From NCBI RefSeq assembly GCF_016587435.1, contig NZ_BNJJ01000004.1:186001-250000 (forward strand): DNA of 64,000 nt, read 5' to 3'. The notes under the pieces were generated by a model, which was not told the DNA's origin, did not search any database, and saw only the letters and a program-made list of their open reading frames with translations. The position numbers and the translations under genes are program-made. Below are positions 1 to 8,920 of this stretch, one piece after another. The stretch comes from Dictyobacter formicarum (GTDB taxonomy: Bacteria; Chloroflexota; Ktedonobacteria; Ktedonobacterales; Ktedonobacteraceae). Position 1 is the first letter of the stretch. Every line of letters starts with the position of its first letter.

Positions 1-362
1 AAAGGGAAACCTATATCTATCTTTATGCATAAGTATGATAATCGTGTGCCTTGAAGTTTTTATATGGGCTACTCTATATAAAGTATAGCGATATACCCAT
101 CATTGAAATTATACCCATCAATCTTTATTCTCGAGTTTGAATGCCTTTTTCTCAGTATATACTGTTGAGGTTTCGGGTTTTACCATCCTGCCTGAATATC
201 GCACGATGTATGTATTGATGCTTGATGGGGTTATCCGTTGAGTCCGCGCAACGAGCTTATACGTATACGCTGACTAATTAGTGTAAAATAAGATAGCGCC
301 CCAGTGATATGAGAGGGTTTATAGTTTATGCGTAAAGTATTTAAGCAAAGGAGTTGCAAATT
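1..362. other. Upstream non-coding region
   Basis: I see no gene here. The sequence is AT-rich and carries a direct repeat TATACCCATCA at 92-102 and 110-120 (18-bp period), a palindrome TATACGTATA at 258-267, and a palindrome ACTAATTAGT at 273-282 followed by TAAAAT at 284-289. The last is a possible -10 box for the reductase gene. These are candidate regulatory sites only; no regulator gene is visible next to them. Confidence 0.35.
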
Positions 363-1370
363 ATGCAAATTAAACGTCTAGGTGGCACGGGCCTGAAGGT
401 GAGTGAGGTTTGCCTGGGCACGATGACATTTGGCAATCAGGCGGACCAGGCGACGGCGTTTGAGATCATGGATACAGCTGAGCAGGGTGGGGTCAATTTC
501 TTTGATACGGCTGATGTTTATCCCGGTGGCGAGAAGGCGTTGGTGGGTGTGACCGAAGAGATTGTGGGTAACTGGCTGCGCGAGCGTAATGCTCGCGACC
601 GGATCGTGCTGGCTACCAAGTGTTATGGCAAGATGGGATCCAATCCTAATGATCAGGGATTGAGTTGCCGCCATATCATCGCAGCCTGCGAGGCCAGCTT
701 GAAGCGTCTGAAAACTGATTATATCGATCTGTACCAGATGCACCAGTTTGATGCCGGGACGCCGATTGAAGAGTCCCTGCGCGCAATGGATGACCTGGTG
801 CGCGCCGGTAAGGTGCGTTACGTGGGGTGCTCGAATTTCCCCGCCTGGCGTCTGGCCGATGCTCTTTGGACCAGCAAGGTCAATGGCCTGGAACGCATTG
901 TGTGTGTGCAGCCGCGCTACAATATGGCCTTTCGCATGATTGAGGATGAGCTGTTGCCATTGTGCCAGGAGCACGGCGTTGGTGTGATCGTATATAATCC
1001 GCTGGCCGCTGGCGTACTGACTGGCCGTTATGTGGAAAAGCCAGAGGCCGAGACGGGGACGCGCTTCAAGTCGAAGAATCCCAATGATTTGTATCGCCGC
1101 CGCTACTGGAATGAAGCGCTGCACGAGCAGGTGAAACAGCTCTCAGAATTTATGAAGGGACGTAACAAACAGCTGACCAACGTGGCCGTGGCCTGGGTAC
1201 TGTCTCAACCGGCGGTCACCTCAGCTATCCTCGGCACCAGCCGGCCCGAACAGCTCAAAGAGAGTCTGGGCGGCGTCGGATTGACCCTGGATGAAGAAGA
1301 ATTGCGCGCCTGCGACGATCTCTGGTATAACTTGCCGCGTATTCGCGACAAAGAAATCGCCAGGCGTTAA
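363..1370 (+). CDS. Aldo/keto reductase
   Basis: A 335-residue NAD(P)H-dependent aldo/keto reductase, a soluble TIM-barrel enzyme that reduces carbonyl groups of aldehydes or sugars. The catalytic tetrad of the family is readable: Asp48 and Tyr53 in FFDTADVY, Lys86 in LATKCYG and His127 in LYQMHQFD. The C-terminal cofactor region contains the usual SAILGTSRPEQL stretch. I chose ATG at 363 because AAAGGAG at 347-353 lies nine bases upstream; a TTG at 354 abuts the Shine-Dalgarno and is less likely. It stands alone, with hairpins downstream. The physiological substrate cannot be inferred from the sequence. Confidence 0.93.
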   Translation: MQIKRLGGTGLKVSEVCLGTMTFGNQADQATAFEIMDTAEQGGVNFFDTADVYPGGEKALVGVTEEIVGNWLRERNARDRIVLATKCYGKMGSNPNDQGLSCRHIIAACEASLKRLKTDYIDLYQMHQFDAGTPIEESLRAMDDLVRAGKVRYVGCSNFPAWRLADALWTSKVNGLERIVCVQPRYNMAFRMIEDELLPLCQEHGVGVIVYNPLAAGVLTGRYVEKPEAETGTRFKSKNPNDLYRRRYWNEALHEQVKQLSEFMKGRNKQLTNVAVAWVLSQPAVTSAILGTSRPEQLKESLGGVGLTLDEEELRACDDLWYNLPRIRDKEIARR

Positions 1371-1389
1371 CATTATCAATTCACTAAAT

Positions 1390-1479
1390 AGGCCTTACTA
1401 TATAGTAATGAGGCCTGTACTGTACATAATCTAGTAAGAGTAATTTCGGGGTGCACAAATATCTGGCATCCCCGAAATT
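1390..1479. terminator. Two hairpins after the aldo/keto reductase
   Basis: The first hairpin is AGGCCT (1390-1395) and AGGCCT (1411-1416) around the palindrome TTACTATATAGTAA (1395-1408). The second has AATTTCGGGG (1442-1451) pairing with CCCCGAAATT (1470-1479). Neither has a good T-run, so termination is an inference. The second hairpin lies about 70 bases ahead of the peroxidase start and could instead affect that gene. Confidence 0.5.
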
Positions 1480-1547
1480 GCTCTGTGTGACGTTATATTG
1501 GAGGTTTTCCTTTAGCGTTGGCAGGCTATTTCGAAAGGAAGCTCAAT

Positions 1548-2942
1548 ATGAACATGCACAGCTGTGTCATCAGCCCCCATCTCAAAAGCGCACTCTCTCC
1601 CCATGCTCAAACAGTTGAAGGTAGCCAGAGTAAATATGGTCGCCTGTTCGCTGACTTGCCGCCTCTGGCTGTAGACGAAGCCCTATTGCTGAAACTAGGT
1701 CGAGCTGGTTCGGTAATGGATCTTGCCGCTCGCTCATCCGGCGACCAGGAAAGCCTGACTGATAATCCTCGTATTCCAGCTGGTTTTACTTTTCTGGGCC
1801 AATTTATTGCTCATGACATTACTGCTGATCGTAGCCTCCTTCTTCATCACGCGCGCTTGAAAGAATTGCGCAATTTCCGTCAACCACGACTGGATCTAGA
1901 ATGCATTTATGGTGCCGGTCCGTCTGGTGATCCTTTTCTTTACGATTTAGATGATTCAGACAAATTCTTGCTGGGTATTAACGATGCTGGTAATCCCGAT
2001 GACGTGCCGCGTAATCGGCAGGGACGGGCGTTAGTGGCGGACCCGCGCAATGACGTGCATCTGTTTATTTCACAATTGCACCTGGCTTTGCTTAAGTTTC
2101 ATAATCGCGTAGTGGATCACTTGCGTTTGCAAGGCACGCCAGCGGCGGCCGTGTTTGATGAAGCCCGACGCCTGGTGCGCTGGCACTACCAATGGATTAT
2201 TGTACATGAGTTCCTTCCTTTGACTGTTGGTGAGGATCTGGTCGAGGATATACTAGAGGTTGGGCCGCGCTTTTTTGCTGCAGCCCCCGGCGAGCAGGCT
2301 TACATTCCCGTCGAGTTCGCGGATGCCGCTTACCGTTTTGGACATAGCCAGATTCGATCCCGCTATTTGCTCAATAGCCGGGGAGCGAGCGGGCAGGTCT
2401 TTCCCGACTGTGCTGGTACCTGCCCGGTTGACCATACGCGCGCCCTTGAGTGGTCTTACTATTTTTCTATTCCTGGCAGCCTTGCTCCACAGGCAAGTAA
2501 GCGTATCAATAGTTGGATCGCCCATTCCTTGATGGATCTACCTGTACGTGTGGTGGGCGAGACGGATATTCCTGAGCAAAAGTCACTGGCCTATCGAGAT
2601 CTTGAGCGTGGCGAGGCACTAGATTTACCATCAGGTGAAGCGATTGCTGGTTTGATGCATGTACGCCCATTGACGCCGGAGGAGGTTGGATTGAGAAAGC
2701 TAGGTTGGCAGGGCGAGACTCCACTCTGGTATTACCTGCTTAAAGAGGCTGAAGTATATCATCACGGTGAATACATGGGTCCAGTAGGAGGCCGTATTAT
2801 CGCCGAGGTCTTGCTGGGTCTGTTGCTCTATGATCCCACATCGTACTGGCATGCTCCTAAAGGATGGATCCCAACGTTTCCAGCCGCACTACCACAACAG
2901 TTCAGCATGGCCGCTCTGTTGATGTTTGCTGGTGTCGCATAG
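1548..2942 (+). CDS. Animal-type haem peroxidase
   Basis: A member of the animal haem peroxidase superfamily (peroxidase/cyclooxygenase type), 464 residues. The distal haem site is clear in FLGQFIAHDIT, with Gln and distal His followed by Asp. The substrate-side segment WIIVHEFLPLTVG and the proximal-His segment YRFGHSQIRSRYLL are in the expected order. No signal peptide or membrane segment is visible, so a cytoplasmic or non-classically exported enzyme is likely. ATG at 1548 is chosen because AAGGAAG at 1535-1541 precedes it at good spacing; a TTG at 1518 would add ten residues. Bacterial members oxidise halides or phenolics with peroxide; the actual substrate here is unknown. Confidence 0.88.
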   Translation: MNMHSCVISPHLKSALSPHAQTVEGSQSKYGRLFADLPPLAVDEALLLKLGRAGSVMDLAARSSGDQESLTDNPRIPAGFTFLGQFIAHDITADRSLLLHHARLKELRNFRQPRLDLECIYGAGPSGDPFLYDLDDSDKFLLGINDAGNPDDVPRNRQGRALVADPRNDVHLFISQLHLALLKFHNRVVDHLRLQGTPAAAVFDEARRLVRWHYQWIIVHEFLPLTVGEDLVEDILEVGPRFFAAAPGEQAYIPVEFADAAYRFGHSQIRSRYLLNSRGASGQVFPDCAGTCPVDHTRALEWSYYFSIPGSLAPQASKRINSWIAHSLMDLPVRVVGETDIPEQKSLAYRDLERGEALDLPSGEAIAGLMHVRPLTPEEVGLRKLGWQGETPLWYYLLKEAEVYHHGEYMGPVGGRIIAEVLLGLLLYDPTSYWHAPKGWIPTFPAALPQQFSMAALLMFAGVA

Positions 2943-3006
2943 TGATTGTTGAGGAGCAACCGTACATGAAATGGATGCTTGATATTACTTTTGCAAAAAG
3001 AAGATC

Positions 3007-3046
3007 GTATAGGTTGGGAGCAAGTCCCAACCTATACAATTTTTTT
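3007..3046. terminator. Bidirectional terminator
   Basis: A perfect 13-bp stem (3007-3019 with 3025-3037, loop GCAAG) is followed on the plus strand by a run of nine T. On the minus strand it is followed by a shorter T-rich stretch. It lies between the convergent peroxidase and ABC permease genes and should serve both. Confidence 0.85.
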
Positions 3047-3052
3047 TTGCGT

Positions 3053-3928
3053 TTAATCCTTCAGACCGCCTGCAAGACCGGCGACGATCTGACGCTGGAA
3101 GATGACAAAGACGATGACGGCGGGTAGACCACCCAGGATGGCGGAGGCCATAATCTGGGCATAGCGGATACCGTAGGAAGTCTGGACGGTGGCCAGCCCA
3201 ACCGGGATGGTCATCATGTCTGTTCCGGTGACGACCAGGAAGGGCCAGATGAAGTTGTTCCAGGCGGCCACGAAGGTTGAGATGGCGATGGTGGCGATGG
3301 CCGGCCGTGACAGGGGCATCCAGATCTGCCAGTAGATGCGCCACGGACTGGCACCATCCATGCGCGCTGCCTCCTCGTATTCGTGCGGGATACCATCAAA
3401 GAATTGTTTGAAGATAAAGACCGCGAAAGGTGAGAAGATCTGAGGCAGAATAATGCCCCAATAGGTATCGATCATCTGGAACGACTGCATGAGCGAGAAC
3501 AAAGGGACCAGCAAGACCTGTCCGGGAATCATCAGGCCACAGAGAATGATCCAGAAGACGACTGAGCGCCCTTTGAAGGGGATGCGCGAGATGGAGAAAG
3601 ATGCCATGCTGGCCAGCAGCACTACGGCCACGGCAATGATGACCGAGGTGAGGACGCTATTAAAGTACCAGCGCGGCAGATCGCCGGTCGAGAGCACGCT
3701 GATATAGGCCTGGATATTGAAGGCTGATGATAGCCATGTCAACGGCAGGATCGTCGTTTCGCCCTCTGGCTTAAACGAGGTATCCAGTACCCAGGCAATT
3801 GGCAGTAGCCAGAGAATGGCGAAGATTAGCAGAATGACAAAGGCGACCCGGCTGGTTACTTTGCGCGACATATTCATTGGGCGCCTGGTCGTTGCTGTGT
3901 TGGTGTCTTGTATGCTCTGTGTGGCCAT
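3053..3928 (-). CDS. Sugar ABC transporter permease, MalG type
   Basis: Inner-membrane permease of a carbohydrate ABC importer (MalG/CUT1 family), 291 residues with about six membrane segments. The cytoplasmic EAA loop reads EYEEAARMDGASPWRIYWQIW, the contact site for the ATPase. Its ATG overlaps the stop of the upstream permease by one base (TAATG), so the two are translationally coupled. It is the last gene of the binding protein - MalF - MalG operon. No ATP-binding subunit is present, which in Gram-positives and Chloroflexota usually means a shared MsmX/UgpC-type ATPase encoded elsewhere. Confidence 0.95.
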   Translation of the reverse strand: MATQSIQDTNTATTRRPMNMSRKVTSRVAFVILLIFAILWLLPIAWVLDTSFKPEGETTILPLTWLSSAFNIQAYISVLSTGDLPRWYFNSVLTSVIIAVAVVLLASMASFSISRIPFKGRSVVFWIILCGLMIPGQVLLVPLFSLMQSFQMIDTYWGIILPQIFSPFAVFIFKQFFDGIPHEYEEAARMDGASPWRIYWQIWMPLSRPAIATIAISTFVAAWNNFIWPFLVVTGTDMMTIPVGLATVQTSYGIRYAQIMASAILGGLPAVIVFVIFQRQIVAGLAGGLKD

Positions 3929-4869
3929 TATGCCCTCCTCTGTGGACGCTGGAACAGGGTGAATTGCAGAATGGTGATGACCAGCATCAGGATAAAGAGA
4001 ATATAGGATGCCGCGGACGCAAAGCCCATGCGGAAGGATGAGAAGCCCGTCTCATACATGTACTCCACCACGGAGCGCGTCGCGAAGTTGGGGCCGCCGC
4101 CGGTGAGCAGGTACATCTGACCAAAGACTTGCAGGGAGGCGATGACCTGTAGAATGACCACCAGCATCGTGATGCGGCTTAATTGCGGCAAGGTAATCGA
4201 GATGGTTTTTGCCCATGATCCGGCGCCGTCGATCGCGGCCGCTTCATAGAGTTCCGCCGGCACCTGTTGCAGTCCAGCCAGGTAGAGTAGGAAGTTGCTA
4301 CCCACCGTCCACCAGACGGTCATAATAACGATCGAGATCATGGCGACATGGGCATCATTGAGCCAGTCAACCGGTCCCAGGCCAATGCCGGCTAGGATAT
4401 TATTGATCAGACCAAAGCCGGGCTGATAGAGCCAGTTCCAGATGATAGCGGTTACTGCGATAGGCAATGCCACCGGAATAAAAAAAGCTGTGCGGAAGAG
4501 CCAGCGACCAGGCATTTGCCGATTAGCTAGCAGAGCTAGAAAAAAAGCCAGAATCACAAGGATAGGAGTGCTCAAAACAGTGAAATAGAGGGTGTGCCAG
4601 AGCGAACTCCAGAAATCGGCATCGCCCAACAACTCCTGGTAGTTTCCCAATCCCAGAAAACGCGTTACGCCGTTTAAGCTCCAGTTATAGAAGCTCATGC
4701 GAAAACCGAGCACGACTGGCCAGAGCGTAAAAATTGCATAGCCAATCAGGAAAGGAAGCACAAAGCTCCATCCCGTCAATTGGGTGCGCCAGTTGACCTT
4801 ACCTTGAGGCGCCGTACGAGCTTGCCTGGCAGATTGGGCTGCCTCTTGTTGAATAAGCATTTCAGACAT
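3928..4869 (-). CDS. Sugar ABC transporter permease, MalF type
   Basis: Second permease subunit of the same importer, 313 residues. A hydrophilic N-terminus of about 30 residues precedes six predicted membrane helices starting at WSFVLPFLIGYAIFTLWPVV. The EAA loop is ELYEAAAIDGAGSWAKTISI. The order binding protein - MalF - MalG with short gaps indicates one operon. The transported sugar cannot be read from the sequence, although other windowed genes (GH1, GH4) suggest oligosaccharides. Confidence 0.95.
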   Translation of the reverse strand: MSEMLIQQEAAQSARQARTAPQGKVNWRTQLTGWSFVLPFLIGYAIFTLWPVVLGFRMSFYNWSLNGVTRFLGLGNYQELLGDADFWSSLWHTLYFTVLSTPILVILAFFLALLANRQMPGRWLFRTAFFIPVALPIAVTAIIWNWLYQPGFGLINNILAGIGLGPVDWLNDAHVAMISIVIMTVWWTVGSNFLLYLAGLQQVPAELYEAAAIDGAGSWAKTISITLPQLSRITMLVVILQVIASLQVFGQMYLLTGGGPNFATRSVVEYMYETGFSSFRMGFASAASYILFILMLVITILQFTLFQRPQRRA

Positions 4870-4909
4870 GTGTTATGCCTTTCATTGAGTAAAGAAACTT
4901 GCCTTAGCA

Positions 4910-6187
4910 TCAAATTGGTGACGGTGTGTTAATGAGCTTTTGGATAGCCTTTTTGAATTGTTGGATGCCCTGTTTGGGAGTTAATTGACCCAGTAGAATC
5001 GTCTGGAATGCGCCATTGGCCTGAGTTTCGAATTCAGAGCCCGCGCCACTAAACCAGGCTGCCGGATCGGCAACGACATCGGCGGCCGCATTGGCATAGT
5101 TGGATTGAGGTTTGAGCTGTTTGTATGCATCGCTAGTGGCGACTGGTAGATAAGCGGGGATATGCCCACCTTCGGCCCAGACCTGACCTTCTTTGAGCAT
5201 GCTGGCCATAAACTCGTAGGCCGAGCGTTGCCGACCTTTATCAGGATAGGCCTGATGGGGCAAAATAAAGGAATGCGAGTCGCCCCAGACGTGTGTATTG
5301 CCGAAGACATTAGGGAATGGGATCATGTTGAAGGGAGTTTTCTGAGTAATAAAGGTTGTTACTTCCCATTCACCATTCCAGAGGAAGCCAGATTTACCGC
5401 TACCAAAGACGGCCACTGAATCAATGTTGGCTGGCATTACCTTCGATTTCAGCGTCAGATCGGCCATAAAATTCAGGGCCTGTTCGGCCTTATCATCATC
5501 CAGCACAATCTCTTTGGCATCAGGGGAAAGGATTTTACCGCCCAATTGACCATACAGCGAATCGAAGAGCCGCCAGGAATCCAGGAATGCTATGCCCGTA
5601 AAGCCGGTGACGCTCTGGGCTGCTTTGAATGCGCTGATCAGCTGATCTGGTCCCTGCATTGGCTTAAGGTTGTTGTCGGCATCTAACAGGCCGGCCTTTT
5701 TGCAGACGTCAGTGTTGTAGTACATCACATAGGGATGCGTATCCAATGGCAAAGCATAGAGCTTGCCGTTGTATGTCGCGCGCTGCCAGACCTCAGGCAG
5801 GAAGTTTTGTTCGGTGATGCCTACCTGTCCGAGCAGGTCTATATCGAATGGGTCCAGAAAGTTCATGGCGGCAAAAGTGGAGAGCCGTGAAAGGTGGCAG
5901 ATGCCAACGTCGGGTGCCCTGCCACCAGCCGCTGACATGGCGACTTTGGTATAGTAGGGTTGTCCCCACGCCAGGGTAACAGCCTTTAACGCGATATCGG
6001 GATGGCTTTTGGTGAACATGTCTTGCATTTGAATCATGCGTGCACCATCGCCGCCACCAAAGAGGTTCCAATAGGTAACACCAGCTGCGGCATTGGCAGA
6101 TGTGCCGCATGCGCTCAGCAGCGAGATCGCTGCGCTACCACCAACGCCTAGTGCCAGAGATTTTTCGAGGAAGGCTCGCCGTTTCAT
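4910..6187 (-). CDS. Sugar ABC transporter solute-binding lipoprotein
   Basis: Extracellular binding protein of the importer, about 425 residues (family 1 solute-binding fold). The N-terminus has a twin-arginine-like motif KRRAFLEK, a hydrophobic stretch and a lipobox LLSAC, so it is probably a Tat-exported lipoprotein anchored on the cell surface. I chose ATG at 6187 because GGAGGG lies just upstream on the minus strand; a longer frame from 6235 would place 16 charged residues ahead of the signal. It is the first gene of the operon, and its upstream region (6188-6951) holds LacI-type and other palindromes. Confidence 0.93.
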   Translation of the reverse strand: MKRRAFLEKSLALGVGGSAAISLLSACGTSANAAAGVTYWNLFGGGDGARMIQMQDMFTKSHPDIALKAVTLAWGQPYYTKVAMSAAGGRAPDVGICHLSRLSTFAAMNFLDPFDIDLLGQVGITEQNFLPEVWQRATYNGKLYALPLDTHPYVMYYNTDVCKKAGLLDADNNLKPMQGPDQLISAFKAAQSVTGFTGIAFLDSWRLFDSLYGQLGGKILSPDAKEIVLDDDKAEQALNFMADLTLKSKVMPANIDSVAVFGSGKSGFLWNGEWEVTTFITQKTPFNMIPFPNVFGNTHVWGDSHSFILPHQAYPDKGRQRSAYEFMASMLKEGQVWAEGGHIPAYLPVATSDAYKQLKPQSNYANAAADVVADPAAWFSGAGSEFETQANGAFQTILLGQLTPKQGIQQFKKAIQKLINTPSPI

Positions 6188-6951
6188 GCGCCCTCCATTT
6201 TTTCTCTCTGACTTCGTGCCTGGCTCATACATCATCGTTAGTTCCTTTCCTGGGATAAATGAGCGTTTACAGTTGTCATTAAGGCATCAAAGTTGAAAAC
6301 AGTCTCATTATGTTGACTGTTTGTCCGCTAGACATCATGCCTGCACCAGATATCGTTGCTGAAAAAAGGACCCTGGTAGGTATCATCGTTTGTCGCGGGC
6401 AACGTAAAAGCTTGGCGGTGGCATAAAAGAGGTTCGGTATGGAGTGGTGGAAGGATATTCCTGTGTACCGTTCCATAATGCTGGCGTCTCCATTGACGTG
6501 TGGGATAGTAGGCTCCGGTTCTGTGATGTTTGCATATAGCATCCCCTCAAGACGAATGTGGCCATTGCATGAATGGCACTATGGTTGACTGAACTTTCAT
6601 TGCTTATCTCTGCTCGATGTAAGGATAAAGATAAGCCACTCAGCACTCATGAGCTTTATCTGCCATTCCCGATCGGGTCGCTCTATTTGTAAATATTTCT
6701 CGATGTTTTTTTCAATCGGGAACACTTTCGTCTGTCGAGGTAATTGTAACATAATTATTTAAAAATTTCGATACAACGTTGTATTAATTTTTGGAGTTGC
6801 TTCAAACTTTTTAAATGTTCATTTGTAGTATCGAAATTATTTGTAGTTCCTGGCTCTTAAAAAGATCTGTACAGATAAATATGGCAGATATGTTATATTG
6901 GTAGTTATTAAGAATAAAAGTATTGTATAAAGAGCAGTCAGGAGTTGTCGC
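6188..6951. promoter_or_regulatory. Divergent regulatory region with LacI-like palindrome
   Basis: No convincing gene lies here; short frames on the minus strand at 6279-6646 have no homology I recognise. The region contains a perfect palindrome ATACAACGTTGTAT (6771-6784) whose centre (AACGTT) resembles LacI-family operators, and a palindrome CCCGATCGGG (6668-6677). It also has the element TCGGGAACACT (6716-6726), which recurs at 50677-50687. It separates the minus-strand sugar transporter operon from the plus-strand dehydrogenase, so it probably controls both. Confidence 0.55.
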
Positions 6952-7965
6952 GTGCAATCACGAAATATTGTCTTCACTGGAAAAAATCAGGTTGAAATTT
7001 ATGATGAATTGCTGCCCGAACTGGGTCCAGATGAATTTTTGCTCCAGGCTACAACGTCTCTGATCAGCACTGGTACCGAGGGTATTTGCCTGGGACGGCT
7101 GTTTGATCCGGGCACACACTGGGATCGCTGGGTCAAATATCCATTCCATGCGGGCTATAGCCTGGTTGGGCGTGTGGCTGCGGTCGGCAAGGATGTGCAA
7201 CACGTACGTGAGGGTGAGCGCATCGCTATCAGACAGAGCCATAGTCAGTACAAGGTGGTGCCGGCGAAGGAGCCATTGTATCGCATTCCAGATGCCGTGT
7301 CCGATGAGGATGCCACCTGGTTTCACCTGGCTACGATTGTGCAGAATGGCGTGCGCAGAGCACAGCATCAACTGGGCGACACAGTGGCGGTGATTGGATT
7401 AGGGCTGCTGGGACAACTGGTCGTGCAGTATGCCAGGCTTCTAGGAGCACAACAGATTATCGCGATCGATGTAGCTGAGAAGCGCCTGGAGATGGCTCGT
7501 AGCCATGGGGCAATGACGATCCTACCAATGGGAGTGGACCAGGCACGAGAGCATGTGCTGGCTCTTACCGAGGGTCGGGGCGTCAATGTCGTCTACGACG
7601 TAACGGGTGCTGCTCCGGTGTTTCCCCTGGCCCTGGGCCTGGCGCGCAATTTAGGTCGCGTTGTTTTGCTGGGCGATACCGGTACGCCCGCGGCCCAGCA
7701 GCTCACCGGAGATGTTGTGACCCGCGGCCTGACTATTGTGGGCGCCCATGATAATAATCCTCCTGCCGCTTCAACCGATCATGCTTATTGGACCCATCTG
7801 CGCATGGGCGAGTTATTTTTTGATTATGTTGGACGTGGTGATATGCGTGTCAATGATTTAATTACTCATCGTTATGCTCCCGCAGATGCTGTTGAGGCGT
7901 ATCGCATGTTACGTGAGGAGCGGGCAACCGCTATGGGAGTACTCTTTGATTGGACTCGTCTCTAG
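6952..7965 (+). CDS. Zinc-type alcohol dehydrogenase family protein
   Basis: A medium-chain dehydrogenase/reductase of 337 residues. The N-terminal GroES-like half contains ISTGTEG and HAGYSLVGRVAAVG, and the Rossmann half contains VIGLGLLGQLVVQYARLLG (about residues 147-165) for NAD(P) binding. The usual catalytic-zinc Cys is replaced in the STGTE segment, as in the BchC/bi-domain oxidoreductase branch of the family, so zinc dependence is doubtful. The GTG start at 6952 follows AGGAG. The nitrilase-family gene follows by 60 bases, suggesting one transcript. Confidence 0.88.
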   Translation: MQSRNIVFTGKNQVEIYDELLPELGPDEFLLQATTSLISTGTEGICLGRLFDPGTHWDRWVKYPFHAGYSLVGRVAAVGKDVQHVREGERIAIRQSHSQYKVVPAKEPLYRIPDAVSDEDATWFHLATIVQNGVRRAQHQLGDTVAVIGLGLLGQLVVQYARLLGAQQIIAIDVAEKRLEMARSHGAMTILPMGVDQAREHVLALTEGRGVNVVYDVTGAAPVFPLALGLARNLGRVVLLGDTGTPAAQQLTGDVVTRGLTIVGAHDNNPPAASTDHAYWTHLRMGELFFDYVGRGDMRVNDLITHRYAPADAVEAYRMLREERATAMGVLFDWTRL

Positions 7966-8028
7966 CTATCATCAGGCTGGCCTCATAATTAGGACCGGGG
8001 CCAGCCTGCACAAGGAGGATGAGATAAG

Positions 8029-8841
8029 ATGGTTACACGTATTGCCGTTGCCCAGTTGTCATCTCAGGTTGACCCTGCGCAAAATCTGGTCCGCGCCAGC
8101 GCGGCTATCAGGCAGGCCTCCAATGCTGGCGCTCAACTGATTATTTTTCCTGAAATATTTATGGCTCTGCTGACGAAAGAGAATTTTAATGCTGCCTACG
8201 CGCATAGCGTCTCTCAATCGCTGGATGGTGCCTATGTTTCTGGTCTGCGCCAGGCGGCGACCGAGGCCGGCATCTGGGTGATAAGCGGCATGTTAGAGAC
8301 GGCGCATAAGGTCGCCAACAGAACATACAATACCACCGTCGTAATTGATAATTATGGCAGCCTGGTCTCTTTTTATCGCAAGACTCATCTCTATGATGCG
8401 TTTGGCTTTCGCGAGTCGGAGGTTTTTGCGGCCGGTGAGCAGCTATTTACGCCGCTAGAGACTCCTTTTGGACGCATGGGACTGTTTGTGTGCTATGAGC
8501 TACGTTTTCCTGAAATTGCGCGCTATCAGGCTGAGCAGGGGGTCGATTTCTTTGTAATGCCTTCGGCCTGGGTGATGGGCGCCTTGAAAGAGACGCATTG
8601 GCAGCATCTGGTGGCGGCGCGGGCGATTGAAAATACCGCTTATATGTTCTCCTGTGATCAGGTGGGCAATAACTATCTGGGCCGCTCTTTGCTGATTGAT
8701 CCTCTGGGCGTTGTGCTGGCAGAGGGCAACGAGGGAGAATGCATGCTTTATTCTGACATGGATCCACAGCGCCTGGACGTCGCTCGCCAGACATTGCCCG
8801 CACTGACGCATCGTCGGCCGGACCTGTTCGTTCGACAATGA
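8029..8841 (+). CDS. Carbon-nitrogen hydrolase, nitrilase family
   Basis: A 270-residue amidase of the nitrilase superfamily. The Glu-Lys-Cys triad is visible: Glu in FPEIFM (about residue 43), Lys in FYRKTHLYDAFGFRE (about 112) and Cys in FVCYELRFPE (about 149). The start ATG follows AAGGAGG at 8012-8018. The family hydrolyses small amides, omega-amides or carbamoyl groups; the FxR.S and AFGFRESE surroundings are compatible with an omega-amidase or generic amidase. It probably forms a transcription unit with the dehydrogenase upstream. Confidence 0.9.
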   Translation: MVTRIAVAQLSSQVDPAQNLVRASAAIRQASNAGAQLIIFPEIFMALLTKENFNAAYAHSVSQSLDGAYVSGLRQAATEAGIWVISGMLETAHKVANRTYNTTVVIDNYGSLVSFYRKTHLYDAFGFRESEVFAAGEQLFTPLETPFGRMGLFVCYELRFPEIARYQAEQGVDFFVMPSAWVMGALKETHWQHLVAARAIENTAYMFSCDQVGNNYLGRSLLIDPLGVVLAEGNEGECMLYSDMDPQRLDVARQTLPALTHRRPDLFVRQ

Positions 8842-8894
8842 AGAAATCGATGGCAAGCGCCGAACCCACGTGGGGATTATTATTCGGCAACCAG

Positions 8895-8920
8895 AAATCG
8901 AGGGCAAGCCTCGAACCTAT
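8895..8920. repeat. Mobile hairpin repeat (family 1) with 12-bp flanking duplication
   Basis: This copy has the AAA-prefixed stem TCGAGG/CCTCGA around loop GCAAG, ending in ACCTAT. It is bordered by the direct repeat TTCGGCAACCAG at 8883-8894 and 8923-8934. A degenerate relative lies at 8845-8871. The stop codon of the methyltransferase on the minus strand (8917-8919) is supplied by the repeat itself. Confidence 0.8.

Noticed and set aside
6279..6646. Two 87-codon minus-strand frames upstream of the first ABC operon
   Set aside because: They overlap each other, have unusual composition and no ribosome binding site. The region is more likely a 5' regulatory region.
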